A stretch of DNA of 64,000 nucleotides from Pseudomonas panipatensis (GCF_900099785.1 NZ_FNDS01000006.1:244057-308056), one strand, 5' to 3'; counted from the stretch's first letter, positions 1-11,814 are shown. Notes: generated by a model not told the origin, from the sequence alone. Numbers and translations: made by a program.

Positions 1-88
1 ACTGCCATGGCGAAATTCCTCATGCCCAGCTGTTCCCAGCGCCCCGCTGGCTGACCATGCTCTGCGGCAGACACCCTGGAGCCTTCTC

Positions 89-859
89 GTGGACAAGACC
101 GTGATTCACCCGCGCGACCTGATCGCCGGCCTGCAGAAGGGCCTGGCGCTGATGCAGTTGTTCAGCGCCGAGCAACCGCGCCTGAGCGTGCCCGAGGCGG
201 CGCGGCTCTCCGGGCTGACGCCGAGCGCGGCGCGGCGCTTCCTGCTGACCCTGGTGCACGAGGGCTTCGCCGAGACCGACAACCGCCACTACTGGCTGAC
301 CCCCAAGGCCTTGCGCATCGGCCAGGCCTACGTCGATTCGGCGCAGTTGCCGCGCATGCTGCGGCCGATCGTCGAGCAGGTGGCGCGGCAGACCCAGGAG
401 CATGTGTCGGTCGGCACCCGCGACGGCGACGAGATCATCCATGTGGTGCGCAGCCGCTACAGCCACATCGCCTCGCTGTCGATCCGCCCCGGCTCGCGGG
501 TGCCGATGTACTGCACCGCCAGCGGCCGGCTGTGGCTGGCGAGCCTGGAGGCGGCGGACCTGCAGGCATACTTCCAGCGCAATCCGCCGCGCGCGCTGAC
601 GCCCTATACGCAGACCGACATCGCTGCGCTGACGGCGGAAATCGCCCGGGTCGCGGCCCAGGGCTACAGCCTGGTCGATCAGGAGTACGAGATCGGCATG
701 CGCGTGCTCGGCGTGCCGCTGTGCGATCGCGGTGGCCGGCTCAAGGCGACCCTGGCGATCACCACCCACGCCTCGCGGCTGAACCAGGACGAGTTGCGCC
801 AGCGCTACCTGGCGCCGCTGTATGAGGCGCAGGCCTTGCTGCGGCCGGTGCTGGATTGA
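89..859 (+). CDS. IclR-family transcriptional regulator (PcaR/PobR-like)
   Basis: A 256-residue protein with the IclR layout. An N-terminal winged helix (about residues 10-75, with SVPEAARLSGLTPSAARRFL as the recognition region) precedes a C-terminal effector domain (about 90-250, with motifs VRSRYSHIASL, GSRVPMYCTASGR and GYSLVDQEYEIG). The GTG start is chosen because GGAG lies seven bases upstream. IclR proteins of this branch (PcaR, PobR, CatR types) sense aromatic or hydroaromatic acids. The nearby dehydroquinase and quinate/shikimate dehydrogenase genes suggest control of that cluster, but this is inference from position. Palindromes at 3127-3140, 3278-3292 and 5916-5930 are candidate targets. 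I am sure of the family, not of the ligand. Confidence 0.88.
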   Translation: MDKTVIHPRDLIAGLQKGLALMQLFSAEQPRLSVPEAARLSGLTPSAARRFLLTLVHEGFAETDNRHYWLTPKALRIGQAYVDSAQLPRMLRPIVEQVARQTQEHVSVGTRDGDEIIHVVRSRYSHIASLSIRPGSRVPMYCTASGRLWLASLEAADLQAYFQRNPPRALTPYTQTDIAALTAEIARVAAQGYSLVDQEYEIGMRVLGVPLCDRGGRLKATLAITTHASRLNQDELRQRYLAPLYEAQALLRPVLD

Positions 860-958
860 TGCCTTTGCGTGCGCTGATCGCCCGCCACGGCCCGCCGCCT
901 GGCGCGCCCACGGCATAATGCGCAGCCTTGCGCCCAGCGACTTCCGACGAGCCCCCGC

Positions 959-1702
959 ATGACCCTCGACTTCTTCCTGGTGGCCATTCCCGCCGTGCTG
1001 CTCACCGGCGTTTCCAAGGGCGGCTTCGGCGGCGCCCTGGGCGGCATCGCCGTGCCGCTGATGGCCCTGGCGATGCCGCCGACCCAGGCCGCCGCGCTGA
1101 TGCTGCCGATCCTCTGCATGGCCGACATCACCGGGCTGCGGCGTTTCTACGGCAAGTGGGATGTGCGCAACCTGAAGATCATGCTGCCCGGCGCCTTGCT
1201 CGGCGTGCTTGCCGGCAGCCTCAGCTTCGGCCTGCTCAGCGAGCGCTTCATCGCCCTGCTGATCGGCGCCATCGCCATCGTCTTCGTCCTGCTCAATGGT
1301 CTTACCGCGCGCGCCGCCGCACACCCGGCGCCGGCCGCGGCGGGCAAGGGCGTGGTGCTCTCCGCGATCGCCGGCTTCACCAGCTTCGTCGCCCATGCCG
1401 GCGGCCCGCCGATCATGATGTACCTGCTGCCGCAGCAGATGGAGAAGGTGCGCTACATCGCCACAGTGAACCTGTTCTTCCTGCTCACCAACGCCATCAA
1501 GCTGCTGCCCTATGCGCTGCTCGGACAGTTCTCCCTGGCCAGCCTGGGCACCAGCCTGCTGCTGGCGCCGGTGGTGGTGCTCGGGGTGTTCCTCGGCATC
1601 TGGCTGCAGGACAAGGTCAACCACCTGTGGTTCTACCGCATCGCCCGCCTGGGGCTGCTGGCCACCGGGGTGCAGTTGCTGCTGGAGAATTGGCGCGGCT
1701 GA
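959..1702 (+). CDS. TauE/SafE (TSUP) family membrane permease
   Basis: A 247-residue integral membrane protein with about seven or eight hydrophobic segments and the family hallmark KGGFGGALGG near the N-terminus. TSUP proteins move small anionic sulfur or carbon compounds such as sulfite, sulfoacetate and related organic anions. The C-terminal half repeats the fold and carries HAGGPPIMMYLLP. It lies between the IclR regulator and the convergent aroE-like gene, so uptake or efflux of a substrate or by-product of that cluster is possible but unproven. The ATG follows a purine-poor leader with no strong ribosome site. It ends just before a bidirectional terminator. Confidence 0.85.
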   Translation: MTLDFFLVAIPAVLLTGVSKGGFGGALGGIAVPLMALAMPPTQAAALMLPILCMADITGLRRFYGKWDVRNLKIMLPGALLGVLAGSLSFGLLSERFIALLIGAIAIVFVLLNGLTARAAAHPAPAAAGKGVVLSAIAGFTSFVAHAGGPPIMMYLLPQQMEKVRYIATVNLFFLLTNAIKLLPYALLGQFSLASLGTSLLLAPVVVLGVFLGIWLQDKVNHLWFYRIARLGLLATGVQLLLENWRG

Positions 1703-1707
1703 ATGAA

Positions 1708-1736
1708 AAAGCCCCGGCGCGGTCGCTCCGGGGCTT
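1708..1736. terminator. Bidirectional rho-independent terminator
   Basis: Inverted repeat AAGCCCCGG / CCGGGGCTT with a 10-base loop, flanked by an A run on the left and a T run on the right. It lies between the convergent TSUP permease and aroE-like genes, so it can end transcription from both sides. Confidence 0.9.
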
Positions 1737-1769
1737 TTGCCAGGGGGGCCGGCGGTTCGCCGGCGCGGG

Positions 1770-2633
1770 TCAGTTGCCCATGCCGAGGAAATGCGCCTGC
1801 ATGCGCTCGGCGTCGGCCGGCTGGCCGCTGAACAGTTCGAACGCCTTGACCGCCTGGAACACCGCCATGGTGCCGCCGTCGAGGGTGCGGCAGCCGAGGG
1901 CGCGGGCATGCCGCAGCAGTTCGGTTTCCAGTGGGAAGTAGATGATCTCGGCGATCCACAGCTCGGCGCGCAGCAGTTCCACCGGCAGCGGCGTGCCGGG
2001 CAGCTTGGCCATACCCACCGGGGTGGTGTTGACCAGGCCGTCGGCGGCGGCCACGGCGGCCGGCAGGTCGCGGCCGACCACGGCGCGGCCGGCGCCGAAG
2101 TGCGCGTTGAGGTTATCGACCAGGCCCTGGGCGCGGCTCGGGTCGACTTCGAAGAGGGTCAGTTGCTCGACGCCTTCGCTCAGCAGCGCATGGGCCACGG
2201 CAGCGCCCGCGCCGCCCGCGCCCATCTGCACCACGCGGTTGCGGCGCACGTCCGGCAGGCCACGCCGGAAGCCTTCGGCGAAGCCCAGGCAGTCGGTGTT
2301 GTGGCCGATGCGCTTGCCGTCGGCGAAGACCACGGTGTTCACCGCGCCGATGCCGCGCGCCTCGTCGGACAGCTCGTCGAGCAGCGGGATCACCGCCTGC
2401 TTGCAGGGGAAGGTGATGTTCAGGCCGGTGAAGCCCATGCGCTGCGCGGCGGTGAGCAGCTCGGGCAGGCCGTCGATGCCCAGTTGCAGGCGGTCCAGGT
2501 CGATCAGCCGGTAGAGGTAGCGGATGCCCTGGGCATCGCCTTCGTGCTCGTGCAGCGCGGGGGTGCGCGAGGCCTGGATGCCGGCGCCGATCAGGCCGGC
2601 GAGTACGGACGGGTGCGAGGTTTTGGCGGTCAT
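1770..2633 (-). CDS. Shikimate/quinate dehydrogenase (catabolic-type AroE homologue)
   Basis: A 287-residue protein of the shikimate dehydrogenase family. It has an N-terminal substrate domain (GIQASRTPALHEHEGDA, then GLNITFPCKQ with the catalytic Lys and GAVNTVV) and a C-terminal NAD(P)-binding domain (GAGGAGAAVAHAL; VNTTPVGM). The N-terminal motif SRTPALHEHEG differs from biosynthetic AroE (SKSP) and resembles the QsuD/RifI-like quinate/shikimate dehydrogenases, which are often NAD-dependent and catabolic. The ATG at 2633 is chosen because it sits five bases after the dehydroquinase stop. A longer reading would overlap that gene in another frame. The protein would interconvert quinate or shikimate with the dehydro compounds handled by the neighbouring dehydroquinase. 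The catabolic role is inferred from motif and context. Confidence 0.86.
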   Translation of the reverse strand: MTAKTSHPSVLAGLIGAGIQASRTPALHEHEGDAQGIRYLYRLIDLDRLQLGIDGLPELLTAAQRMGFTGLNITFPCKQAVIPLLDELSDEARGIGAVNTVVFADGKRIGHNTDCLGFAEGFRRGLPDVRRNRVVQMGAGGAGAAVAHALLSEGVEQLTLFEVDPSRAQGLVDNLNAHFGAGRAVVGRDLPAAVAAADGLVNTTPVGMAKLPGTPLPVELLRAELWIAEIIYFPLETELLRHARALGCRTLDGGTMAVFQAVKAFELFSGQPADAERMQAHFLGMGN

Positions 2634-2638
2634 GGCGG

Positions 2639-3079
2639 TCAGGCTTTCAGCAGGTGGGCGAAGTGTTCGATGGCCAGGCGGTAGCCGTTGCTGCCGAAGC
2701 CGGCCATGACGCCGACGGCGATCGGCGACACGAAGGAGTGGTGGCGGAAGGCTTCGCGCTTGTGCACGTTGGACAGGTGCACTTCGATCACCGGCAGCTC
2801 GACGGCGGCCAGGGCGTCGCGGATCGCCACCGAGGTGTGGGTCCAGGCCGCCGGGTTGATCACGATGCCGGCGCAACGGCCGCGTGCCTGGTGGATCCAG
2901 TCGAGCAACTGGCCTTCATGGTTGGTCTGGCGGAATTCCACTTCCAGGCCCTTTTCGGCGGCGCAGGCTTGGCACAGCGCCTCGATGTCGGCCAGCGTTT
3001 CGTAGCCATAGGTGGCCGGTTCGCGGGTGCCGAGCAGATTCAGGTTAGGACCGTTGAGAATCAGGAGCGGGAGGGGCAT
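2639..3079 (-). CDS. aroQ: Type II 3-dehydroquinate dehydratase
   Basis: A 146-residue protein, the usual length for type II dehydroquinases, which convert 3-dehydroquinate to 3-dehydroshikimate by anti-elimination in a dodecamer. The sequence shows [13 protein letters not shown], the catalytic Tyr24 in the lid loop (ATYGY), NPAAWTHTS with Asn75 and His81, and [17 protein letters not shown] with His101 and the substrate-binding Arg. It is the first gene of a tight two-gene unit with the downstream quinate/shikimate dehydrogenase. A second aroQ for biosynthesis is expected elsewhere in a Pseudomonas genome, so this copy could be the catabolic one (quiB/qsuC role). That assignment rests on context only. 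Confidence 0.93.
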   Translation of the reverse strand: MPLPLLILNGPNLNLLGTREPATYGYETLADIEALCQACAAEKGLEVEFRQTNHEGQLLDWIHQARGRCAGIVINPAAWTHTSVAIRDALAAVELPVIEVHLSNVHKREAFRHHSFVSPIAVGVMAGFGSNGYRLAIEHFAHLLKA

Positions 3080-3126
3080 GGGAGGTGTCTCTTGTTGGTC
3101 TGGGCAGCCGCTCAGGGGCGGTGCTC

Positions 3127-3158
3127 TGGAAAATGTACCAAACGGTTACTTTCGTCAA
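3127..3158 (-). promoter_or_regulatory. Putative aroQ promoter with overlapping operator-like palindrome
   Basis: On the minus strand TTGACG (3153-3158) and TACATT (3132-3137) are 15 bases apart, a weak sigma-70 arrangement ending about 50 bases before the aroQ start. The imperfect palindrome TGGAAAATGTACCA (3127-3140) covers the -10 and has the same TGG/CCA ends as the perfect palindrome upstream of the FAD dehydrogenase (5916-5930). This is consistent with repression by the local IclR protein. It is a sequence-only prediction. Confidence 0.4.
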
Positions 3159-3213
3159 TCGGGCGTCAGTGCGCCGGACGCCGCTGGCTTTGTCGTGCGC
3201 GCTGTGCGCCAGG

Positions 3214-3252
3214 CTGCAAGCCACTGCCGGCGCGGCTTGCAGGCCGCGCCGG
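3214..3252. other. Two mutually exclusive hairpins in the AKR-aroQ gap
   Basis: CTGCAAGCC (3214-3222) is perfectly complementary to GGCTTGCAG (3234-3242), giving a 9-bp stem with an 11-base loop. The overlapping repeat CCGGCGCGGC (3227-3236) / GCCGCGCCGG (3243-3252) forms a 10-bp stem with a 6-base loop. Both use 3234-3236 and one places the other's arm in its loop, so only one can form at a time. There is no U run on either side. It may act as a terminator for the aldo/keto reductase transcript or as an attenuator for read-through into aroQ. Confidence 0.45.
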
Positions 3253-3277
3253 GGGCGCTGGAAGGTGATGCGGAAGT

Positions 3278-3292
3278 GTTCGATTATCGAGC
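3278..3292. promoter_or_regulatory. Candidate IclR/PcaR-type operator
   Basis: GTTCGATTATCGAGC contains the perfect palindrome TCGAT-T-ATCGA. From memory it matches 12 of 15 positions of the PcaR box of Pseudomonas putida (GTTCGATAATCGCAC). It sits between the aldo/keto reductase stop and the aroQ start, about 200 bases upstream of aroQ. The position is far for a simple repressor site, so confidence is modest. Confidence 0.35.
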
Positions 3293-3306
3293 GCCGGGCG
3301 GCGGCT

Positions 3307-4146
3307 TCAGTCCCAGCGCGGTGCGAAGTCCGGGCTGACCAGGCGCAGGTGCTTCGGCAGGGCGGCGATGCGCGCGCGATCCTGCTCGTCCAGCCGCAGG
3401 CGCAGGGCATCGAGGTTGGACTGCTGGTTGGCCAGGCTGGCGGCCTTGGGAATGGCCGCCACCGCGTCCTGCTCCAGCAGCCAGCTCAAGGCGACCTGGC
3501 TGGGCAGCGCCTGGTGCCGCGCGGCGATGTCGCGGATCACCGGCTCTTCGAGCATGCGCCCACGGCCCAGCGGGGTGTAGGCGATCAGTGCCATGTCATG
3601 GGCGCGGGCATAGTCGAGCAGGGCCTGCTGGTCGAGCAGCAGGTGGTATTCGACCTGGATCGCCGCCAGCGGCGCGGCCCGTTGCTCGACCACTTCGCGC
3701 AGCAGCGCCAGGGGGAAATTGGCCACGCCGATGGCGCGCGCCTTGCCGCTGTCGCGGGCGGCGACCAGGGTGTCGATGCTGCGCCGCAGGTCGTCGCCGG
3801 CCAGGCTGCCCTGGTTGCCCGGCCAGTGGATCATGAACAGGTCCAGGTAGTCGCTGCGCAGCGCGCGCAGGCTGTCGTCGAGGGACTGGCGCATGGCCTG
3901 CGGTTCCAGGCGATCCCACCAGACCTTGCTGGTGACGTGGATGTCCTCGCGCGGCACCGGGCTGTCGGCCAGGGCCTGGCCGACGGCGTCCTCGTTGGCG
4001 TAGCCGGCGGCGGTGTCGATGTGCCGATAGCCCAACTCCAGCGCCTGAAGCACGGCGCGGGTGCAGGTGTCGCCGGTCATCGGCCAGGTGCCGAGGCCGA
4101 GCGTGGGCATGTTCAGCCCGTGGCGGTTGCGGATGCGTGGGGGCAT
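3307..4146 (-). CDS. Aldo/keto reductase (diketogluconate-reductase type)
   Basis: A 279-residue NADPH-dependent reductase of the AKR5/DkgA-like group. The TIM barrel tetrad is visible as Asp and Tyr in HIDTAAGYANE, Lys in VTSKVWWD and His in LFMIHWPGN. The nucleotide-binding end is IPKAASLANQQSNLDA. The start at 4146 overlaps the end of the FAD dehydrogenase by 34 bases. It is preferred because GGAG lies seven bases upstream and the residues from it align with family N-termini. The gene is translationally coupled to the FAD enzyme. The substrate is unknown. Given the neighbours, a cyclic keto acid or a small aldehyde released during ring breakdown is a reasonable guess. Confidence 0.85.
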   Translation of the reverse strand: MPPRIRNRHGLNMPTLGLGTWPMTGDTCTRAVLQALELGYRHIDTAAGYANEDAVGQALADSPVPREDIHVTSKVWWDRLEPQAMRQSLDDSLRALRSDYLDLFMIHWPGNQGSLAGDDLRRSIDTLVAARDSGKARAIGVANFPLALLREVVEQRAAPLAAIQVEYHLLLDQQALLDYARAHDMALIAYTPLGRGRMLEEPVIRDIAARHQALPSQVALSWLLEQDAVAAIPKAASLANQQSNLDALRLRLDEQDRARIAALPKHLRLVSPDFAPRWD

Positions 4147-5876
4147 GGGGTGGCTCCGTTTTCCGTGGAAGTGGCGCCTGCGGCGTGGCGGCCGGCGATG
4201 TAGCCGAAGGTCAGCGCCGGGCCGAGGTTGATGCCGCCGGACGGATAGTAGCCACCGAACACGCTGGCCATGTCGGTGCCGGCGGCATAGAGGCCGGCAA
4301 TCGGCTGGCCGCTGGCGTCGAGCACGCGGGCCTGGCCGTCGGTCTTCAGGCCGGCGAAGGTGCCGAAGCAGCCGGGCTGCACCTTCACCGCGTAGAAGGG
4401 ACCGTGCTCGATGGGCGCCACGCAGGGGTTGGCGCCGCCGCGCAGCGGGTCGCCCTGCTTGCGGTTGAAGGGCGTCGAGCCACGCCCGAAGGCCGGGTCT
4501 TCGCCGTTGCGCGCGTGGCGGTTGTATTCGCTCACGGTGGCGACCAGGCCGGCGGGGTCGATGCCGCAGGCCAGGGCCAGTTGTTTCAGGCTGTCGCCGC
4601 GCTTGAGGTAGCCGCTGCGCACATGCGGCGCCACCGGCAGCGGCGCCGGGCGGGCGTAGCCGAGGCCGTAGCGGCGCTGGAACGCGTGGTCGCAGATCAG
4701 CCAGGAGCAGGCTTCCTGGTCCGGTGGCACGGCGGCGATCATCGCCGACACGTAGTCGTAGTAACCGTGGGCTTCGTTGACGAAGCGCTTGCCGTTGGCC
4801 AGCACGCCGATGATGCCCGGCTTGCCGCGTTCGATGATGTGCGGGAAGTGCCCGACGTTGCCGTCGCCATGGGGCACCTTGGATACCGGCGCCCAGGCCA
4901 CCGGCGATCGCAGCCGGGTATCGACCTGGCCACCGGCCGACTCGCCCAGGCGCAGGCCGTCGCCGGAGCAGGAGGCCGGCGGCAGCGCCAGGTTGTCGTG
5001 GCCGCTGGCGTCACGCGGGAAGAGCTGGCGCCGGCGTTCGGCATCGTTGGGGAAGCCGCCGGCCGCCAGCACCACCGCGCCGGCGCGGATACGCAGCTCG
5101 CCCTGTGGGCTCTGCACGATGGCCCCGCGCACGGCGCCGTCCTCCAGCAGCAGGCGCTTGGCCGGGGTCGATTCCAGCAGTTGCACGCCGAGGTCGGCGG
5201 CGGACCTGGCCAGGCGCGCGACCAGCGCCACGCCGTTGACCAGGTGCATGGCGCGGCCATAGCGGGCCAGGTGGTAGAGGTGAGTGAGGAAGCGCCGGGT
5301 GACGTGGAGGAAGGCGCGCGGCGAGCGGGTCATGTTGAGGAAGGCGGCGAGATCGGCGCCGGCCATGATCGGCATGCCCATGAAGGAGGTTTCGCGCAGG
5401 GTCTTGCGCAGGCGTGGCAGGAGGTCGGCGACTTCGCGGGCGTCGTAGGGCGCGGCGATCACCTGGTGCCCGCCGGTGGCGGCGCCGGGGCTGTCGCCAT
5501 GCATGTCGGGGATGCCGTTGCCCTCGGCGAATTGCAGCGCGGTGTGCTGCTCGAAGAAGGCCACCATCTGCGGCGCGGCGTCGAGGAAGGCATCGACCCG
5601 CGCGGCGTCGTAGTGCTCGCCCAGTTCATGGCGCAGGTAGCGGCGCGGCTGCTCGATGTCTTCCTCGATACCGGCGCGCCGCGCCAGCGGGTTGCGCGGC
5701 ACCCAGGCCCAGCCGCCGGACCAGGCGGTGGCGCCACCGAACACCGGGGCCTTTTCTACCAGGATGACGTTCTGCCCATGCCAGGCGGCGGTCACGGCGG
5801 CGGCCAGGCCGGCGGCGCCGGAGCCGATCACCAGCAGATCGCATTCAAGGGAAGCGGCGGGGGGGACCACGGACAT
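4113..5876 (-). CDS. FAD-dependent dehydrogenase (fumarate reductase/ketosteroid dehydrogenase family)
   Basis: A 587-residue flavoprotein of the FAD_binding_2 family. The N-terminus has the dinucleotide motif VIGSGAAGLAAAVTAA followed by EKAPVFGGATAWSGG. Mid-protein there is GAVVLAAGGFPND, and the C-terminus closes the FAD site with GLYAAGTDMASVFGGYYPSGG and GPALTFGYIAG. It has no signal peptide, so it should act in the cytoplasm. Related enzymes are 3-ketosteroid delta-1-dehydrogenases, fumarate or urocanate reductases and tricarballylate dehydrogenases. They add or remove hydrogen next to a carbonyl or carboxylate. It is first in a unit with the aldo/keto reductase and has a perfect operator-like palindrome 40 bases upstream. 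Desaturation of a cyclohexane or cyclohexenone acid is my inference. Confidence 0.85.
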   Translation of the reverse strand: MSVVPPAASLECDLLVIGSGAAGLAAAVTAAWHGQNVILVEKAPVFGGATAWSGGWAWVPRNPLARRAGIEEDIEQPRRYLRHELGEHYDAARVDAFLDAAPQMVAFFEQHTALQFAEGNGIPDMHGDSPGAATGGHQVIAAPYDAREVADLLPRLRKTLRETSFMGMPIMAGADLAAFLNMTRSPRAFLHVTRRFLTHLYHLARYGRAMHLVNGVALVARLARSAADLGVQLLESTPAKRLLLEDGAVRGAIVQSPQGELRIRAGAVVLAAGGFPNDAERRRQLFPRDASGHDNLALPPASCSGDGLRLGESAGGQVDTRLRSPVAWAPVSKVPHGDGNVGHFPHIIERGKPGIIGVLANGKRFVNEAHGYYDYVSAMIAAVPPDQEACSWLICDHAFQRRYGLGYARPAPLPVAPHVRSGYLKRGDSLKQLALACGIDPAGLVATVSEYNRHARNGEDPAFGRGSTPFNRKQGDPLRGGANPCVAPIEHGPFYAVKVQPGCFGTFAGLKTDGQARVLDASGQPIAGLYAAGTDMASVFGGYYPSGGINLGPALTFGYIAGRHAAGATSTENGATPCPHASATATG

Positions 5877-5915
5877 CGGGCAGTGTCTCCGAAGGTAGGG
5901 CGATTTTTAGTTTTC

Positions 5916-5930
5916 TGGAACCGGGTTCCA
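5916..5930. promoter_or_regulatory. Perfect 15-base palindrome upstream of the FAD dehydrogenase
   Basis: TGGAACC-G-GGTTCCA is symmetric on both sides of the central G and lies 40 bases upstream of the FAD dehydrogenase start. The TGGAA...TTCCA form is typical of IclR-family operators. The regulator at the start of the window is the obvious local candidate. Binding is not shown by sequence. Confidence 0.55.
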
Positions 5931-6054
5931 TAATCTTTTTCGGGCGCGACGGACGCAAGGGCCGGGTGTCGAGCCGGCGCAACTAGTGGTCGATAACCGG
6001 CCACTCGGGGATTGGGGAGGGGAGACGCAGCAGGGTGGGGCGATCGACCGGGGC

Positions 6055-6114
6055 GGGCGGATAACCCGTTGCGAGTCATCCGCCCATGGGGCGCTGGAGG
6101 CCGCCAGGCGCCCC
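6055..6114. terminator. Paired inverted repeats downstream of lpdV
   Basis: GGGCGGAT (6055-6062) and ATCCGCCC (6078-6085) form a perfect 8-bp stem with a 15-base loop. Next to it GGGGCGC (6088-6094) pairs with GCGCCCC (6108-6114), extended by TGG/CCA with one bulge. Neither has a U tract. They lie seven bases or more after the lpdV stop and probably serve as a factor-dependent or processed 3' end of the bkd transcript. Confidence 0.45.
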
Positions 6115-6121
6115 GCTGCGA

Positions 6122-7524
<1,403 letters not shown>

Positions 7525-7528
<4 letters not shown>

Positions 7529-8802
7529 TCCAGGAACAGCGTGGCGGGATGTTCGAGCAGGCCGCGCACGGCCTGGATGAAGGCCGCCGCGTCCATGCCG
7601 TCGACCACCCGGTGATCGAAGGACGAGGACAGGTTCATCATCTTGCGCACGACGATCTGGCCGTTGACCACCATGGGCCGCTCGACCATGCGGTTGACGC
7701 CGACGATGGCCACTTCCGGGTGGTTGATCACCGGCGTGCTGACGATGCCGCCAAGGGCGCCCAGGCTGCTCAGGGTGATGGTCGAGCCGGACAGCTCATC
7801 GCGCTGCGCCTTGCCGCTGCGCACGGCCTCGGCCAGGCGCGTGACTTCCGCGGCGTTGCCCCACAGGTCGCGCGATTCGGCATGGCGCAGCACCGGTACC
7901 ATCAGGCCGGCGTCGCTCTGGGTGGCGACGCCGACATGCACGGCGCCGAAGCGGGTGATGACCTCGGCCTCATCGTCGTAGCGCGCGTTGAGCTGCGGGA
8001 AGTCACGCAGCGCCACCACCAGCGCGCGGATCAGGAACGGCAGCAGGGTCAGCCTGGGCCGCTGCGCGCAGTGCTTGGCGTTGAGGTGCTGGCGCAGGTC
8101 TTCCAGGTCGCTGACGTCGATTTCCTCGACGTAGCTGAAGTGCGGGATGCGACGCTTGGCATCGGCCATCTTGCGGGCGATCTGCCGGCGCAGGCCGATC
8201 ACCGGGATCTGCTGCTCGCCAGCGCGCGCGGCATAGCCGGCAGCGGCGGGCGCGGCGCCCTGGCCATGGGTCAGCCAGGCGTCGAGGTCTTCGTGGAGGA
8301 TGCGCCCGGCCGGGCCGGAGCCTTGCACGTATTGCAGTTCCACGCCCAGTTCGCGGGCGCGCTGGCGCACCGCCGGCGAGGCCAGCGGCTTCTCGCCCGG
8401 CTCGCGGCGCGGCGCGGCGACGGCGGCGGCTGCGACGGCCACGGGCCGCGCGGCGGGCGCCTGCGGGGCCGGGGCGGGAGCCGCCGTCACGACCGGCGCG
8501 GGGGGCGCCGCCTGGGGTTGCGGCGCCGCGGTCGCCGGCGCCTCCTTGAGATTGCCGGCGCCTTCGACTTCCAGGCGGATCAGTTCGCCGCCGACCGGCA
8601 TCACCTGGCCGGGCGCGCCGCCCAGGGCGAGAATCCTGCCGGCCACCGGCGAGGGAATCTCCACCGTCGCCTTGTCGGTCATGACTTCGGCGAGAAGCTG
8701 GTCCTCGGCGACGCTATCGCCGACCTTGACGTGCCATTCCACCAGTTCGACTTCGGCGATGCCTTCACCGATGTCCGGCATCTTGATGACGTGAATGCCC
8801 AT
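7525..8802 (-). CDS. bkdB: Branched-chain 2-keto acid dehydrogenase E2 (lipoamide acyltransferase)
   Basis: A 425-residue core subunit that transfers isobutyryl, isovaleryl or 2-methylbutyryl groups to CoA. It has one lipoyl domain (residues 1-80, lipoylated Lys44 in [10 protein letters not shown]), an Ala/Pro-rich linker (about 95-135), a peripheral E1/E3-binding domain (about 135-175, [15 protein letters not shown]) and the catalytic domain ending with [12 protein letters not shown] (HxxxDG active site). Its start directly abuts the bkdA2 stop and its end overlaps lpdV, so the three are translationally coupled. Gene order matches the P. putida bkd operon. Confidence 0.96.
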
Positions 8803-11214
<2,412 letters not shown>

Positions 11215-11247
11215 GGTGAGGTCCTCATGTTTTGTTCTTGTGATTTC

Positions 11248-11253
11248 AGTATA
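11248..11253 (-). promoter_or_regulatory. Predicted -10 element of the bkdA1 operon
   Basis: TATACT (five of six consensus positions) on the minus strand, about 160 bases before bkdA1. No good -35 lies at 16-18 bases; that region is an A-rich stretch. This is what one expects for a promoter needing an activator such as BkdR, which in P. putida activates the operon with L-valine. Confidence 0.5.
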
Positions 11254-11282
11254 GGCGTGACCGGCTGGTTTTTTGCTCCAAT

Positions 11283-11310
11283 TTGACTAGCTTTAAGCAA
11301 GCTGTTTAGT
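11283..11310 (+). promoter_or_regulatory. Predicted bkdR promoter
   Basis: TTGACT (11283-11288) and TTTAGT (11305-11310) are separated by 16 bases, about 40 bases before the bkdR ATG. The spacer holds an inverted repeat AGCTT...AAGCT (11289-11303) that could be a BkdR autoregulation site. Confidence 0.5.
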
Positions 11311-11352
11311 GTGTTTGAACTACAAAAACCACGATTCGTAGATAGGTACTCC

Positions 11353-11814
11353 ATGGCCGAACTGGACCGCACCGACCTCAAGATTCTCCGTGCCCTGGCC
11401 GACGACGGCCGCCTGAGCTGGCGCGACCTGGCGCAGAAGATCGGCCTGTCGCTGACCCCGACCCTGCGGCGGGTGCGCCGCCTGGAAGAGGAGCATTACA
11501 TCCAGGGCTACTTCGCCCGGCTCGACGAACAGCGCCTGTCCGGCGCCATGAGCGTGTTCGTCTCGGTCAGCCTGGAGAAGCAGACCGGCGACTACCTGGC
11601 GCGCTTCGAGGAACGCATCGTCCAGGCGCCCCAGGTGATGAGCTGCTTCCAGATGACCGGCGATGCCGACTACATGCTGCGCGTGGTGGTCAAGGACCTG
11701 GCGGCTTACCAGGCCTTCCTCACCGAAACCCTGACGCAGATTCCCGGGGTCGCCGGGATCAAGTCGGCCTTCGCCCTGAAGTCGGTGATGCTGCGCTCGG
11801 CGCCGCCGATCTGA
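11353..11814 (+). CDS. bkdR: Lrp/AsnC-family activator of the bkd operon
   Basis: A 153-residue Lrp-type regulator. The N-terminal helix-turn-helix (LDRTDLKILRALADDGRLSW, then LAQKIGLSLTPTLRRVRRLE) is followed by the ligand-binding RAM domain (about 70-150; VFVSVSLEKQ, MTGDADYMLRVVVKDL). The ATG at 11353 is chosen because MAELDRTDLKIL aligns with family N-termini; an upstream frame could add 14 residues. It is divergent from bkdA1, exactly as in P. putida, where BkdR binds branched-chain amino acids and switches on the operon. The promoter spacer inverted repeat suggests autocontrol. Confidence 0.92.
   Translation: MAELDRTDLKILRALADDGRLSWRDLAQKIGLSLTPTLRRVRRLEEEHYIQGYFARLDEQRLSGAMSVFVSVSLEKQTGDYLARFEERIVQAPQVMSCFQMTGDADYMLRVVVKDLAAYQAFLTETLTQIPGVAGIKSAFALKSVMLRSAPPI

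Noticed and set aside
1..88. Possible start of a divergent gene at the left edge (minus-strand frame beginning MRNFAMA)
   Set aside because: Only eight codons are visible and no convincing ribosome site precedes it, so it cannot be supported.
20..1909. A 629-codon minus-strand frame covering the IclR and TSUP genes
   Set aside because: The translation is compositionally skewed and matches nothing. Both plus-strand genes are well supported.
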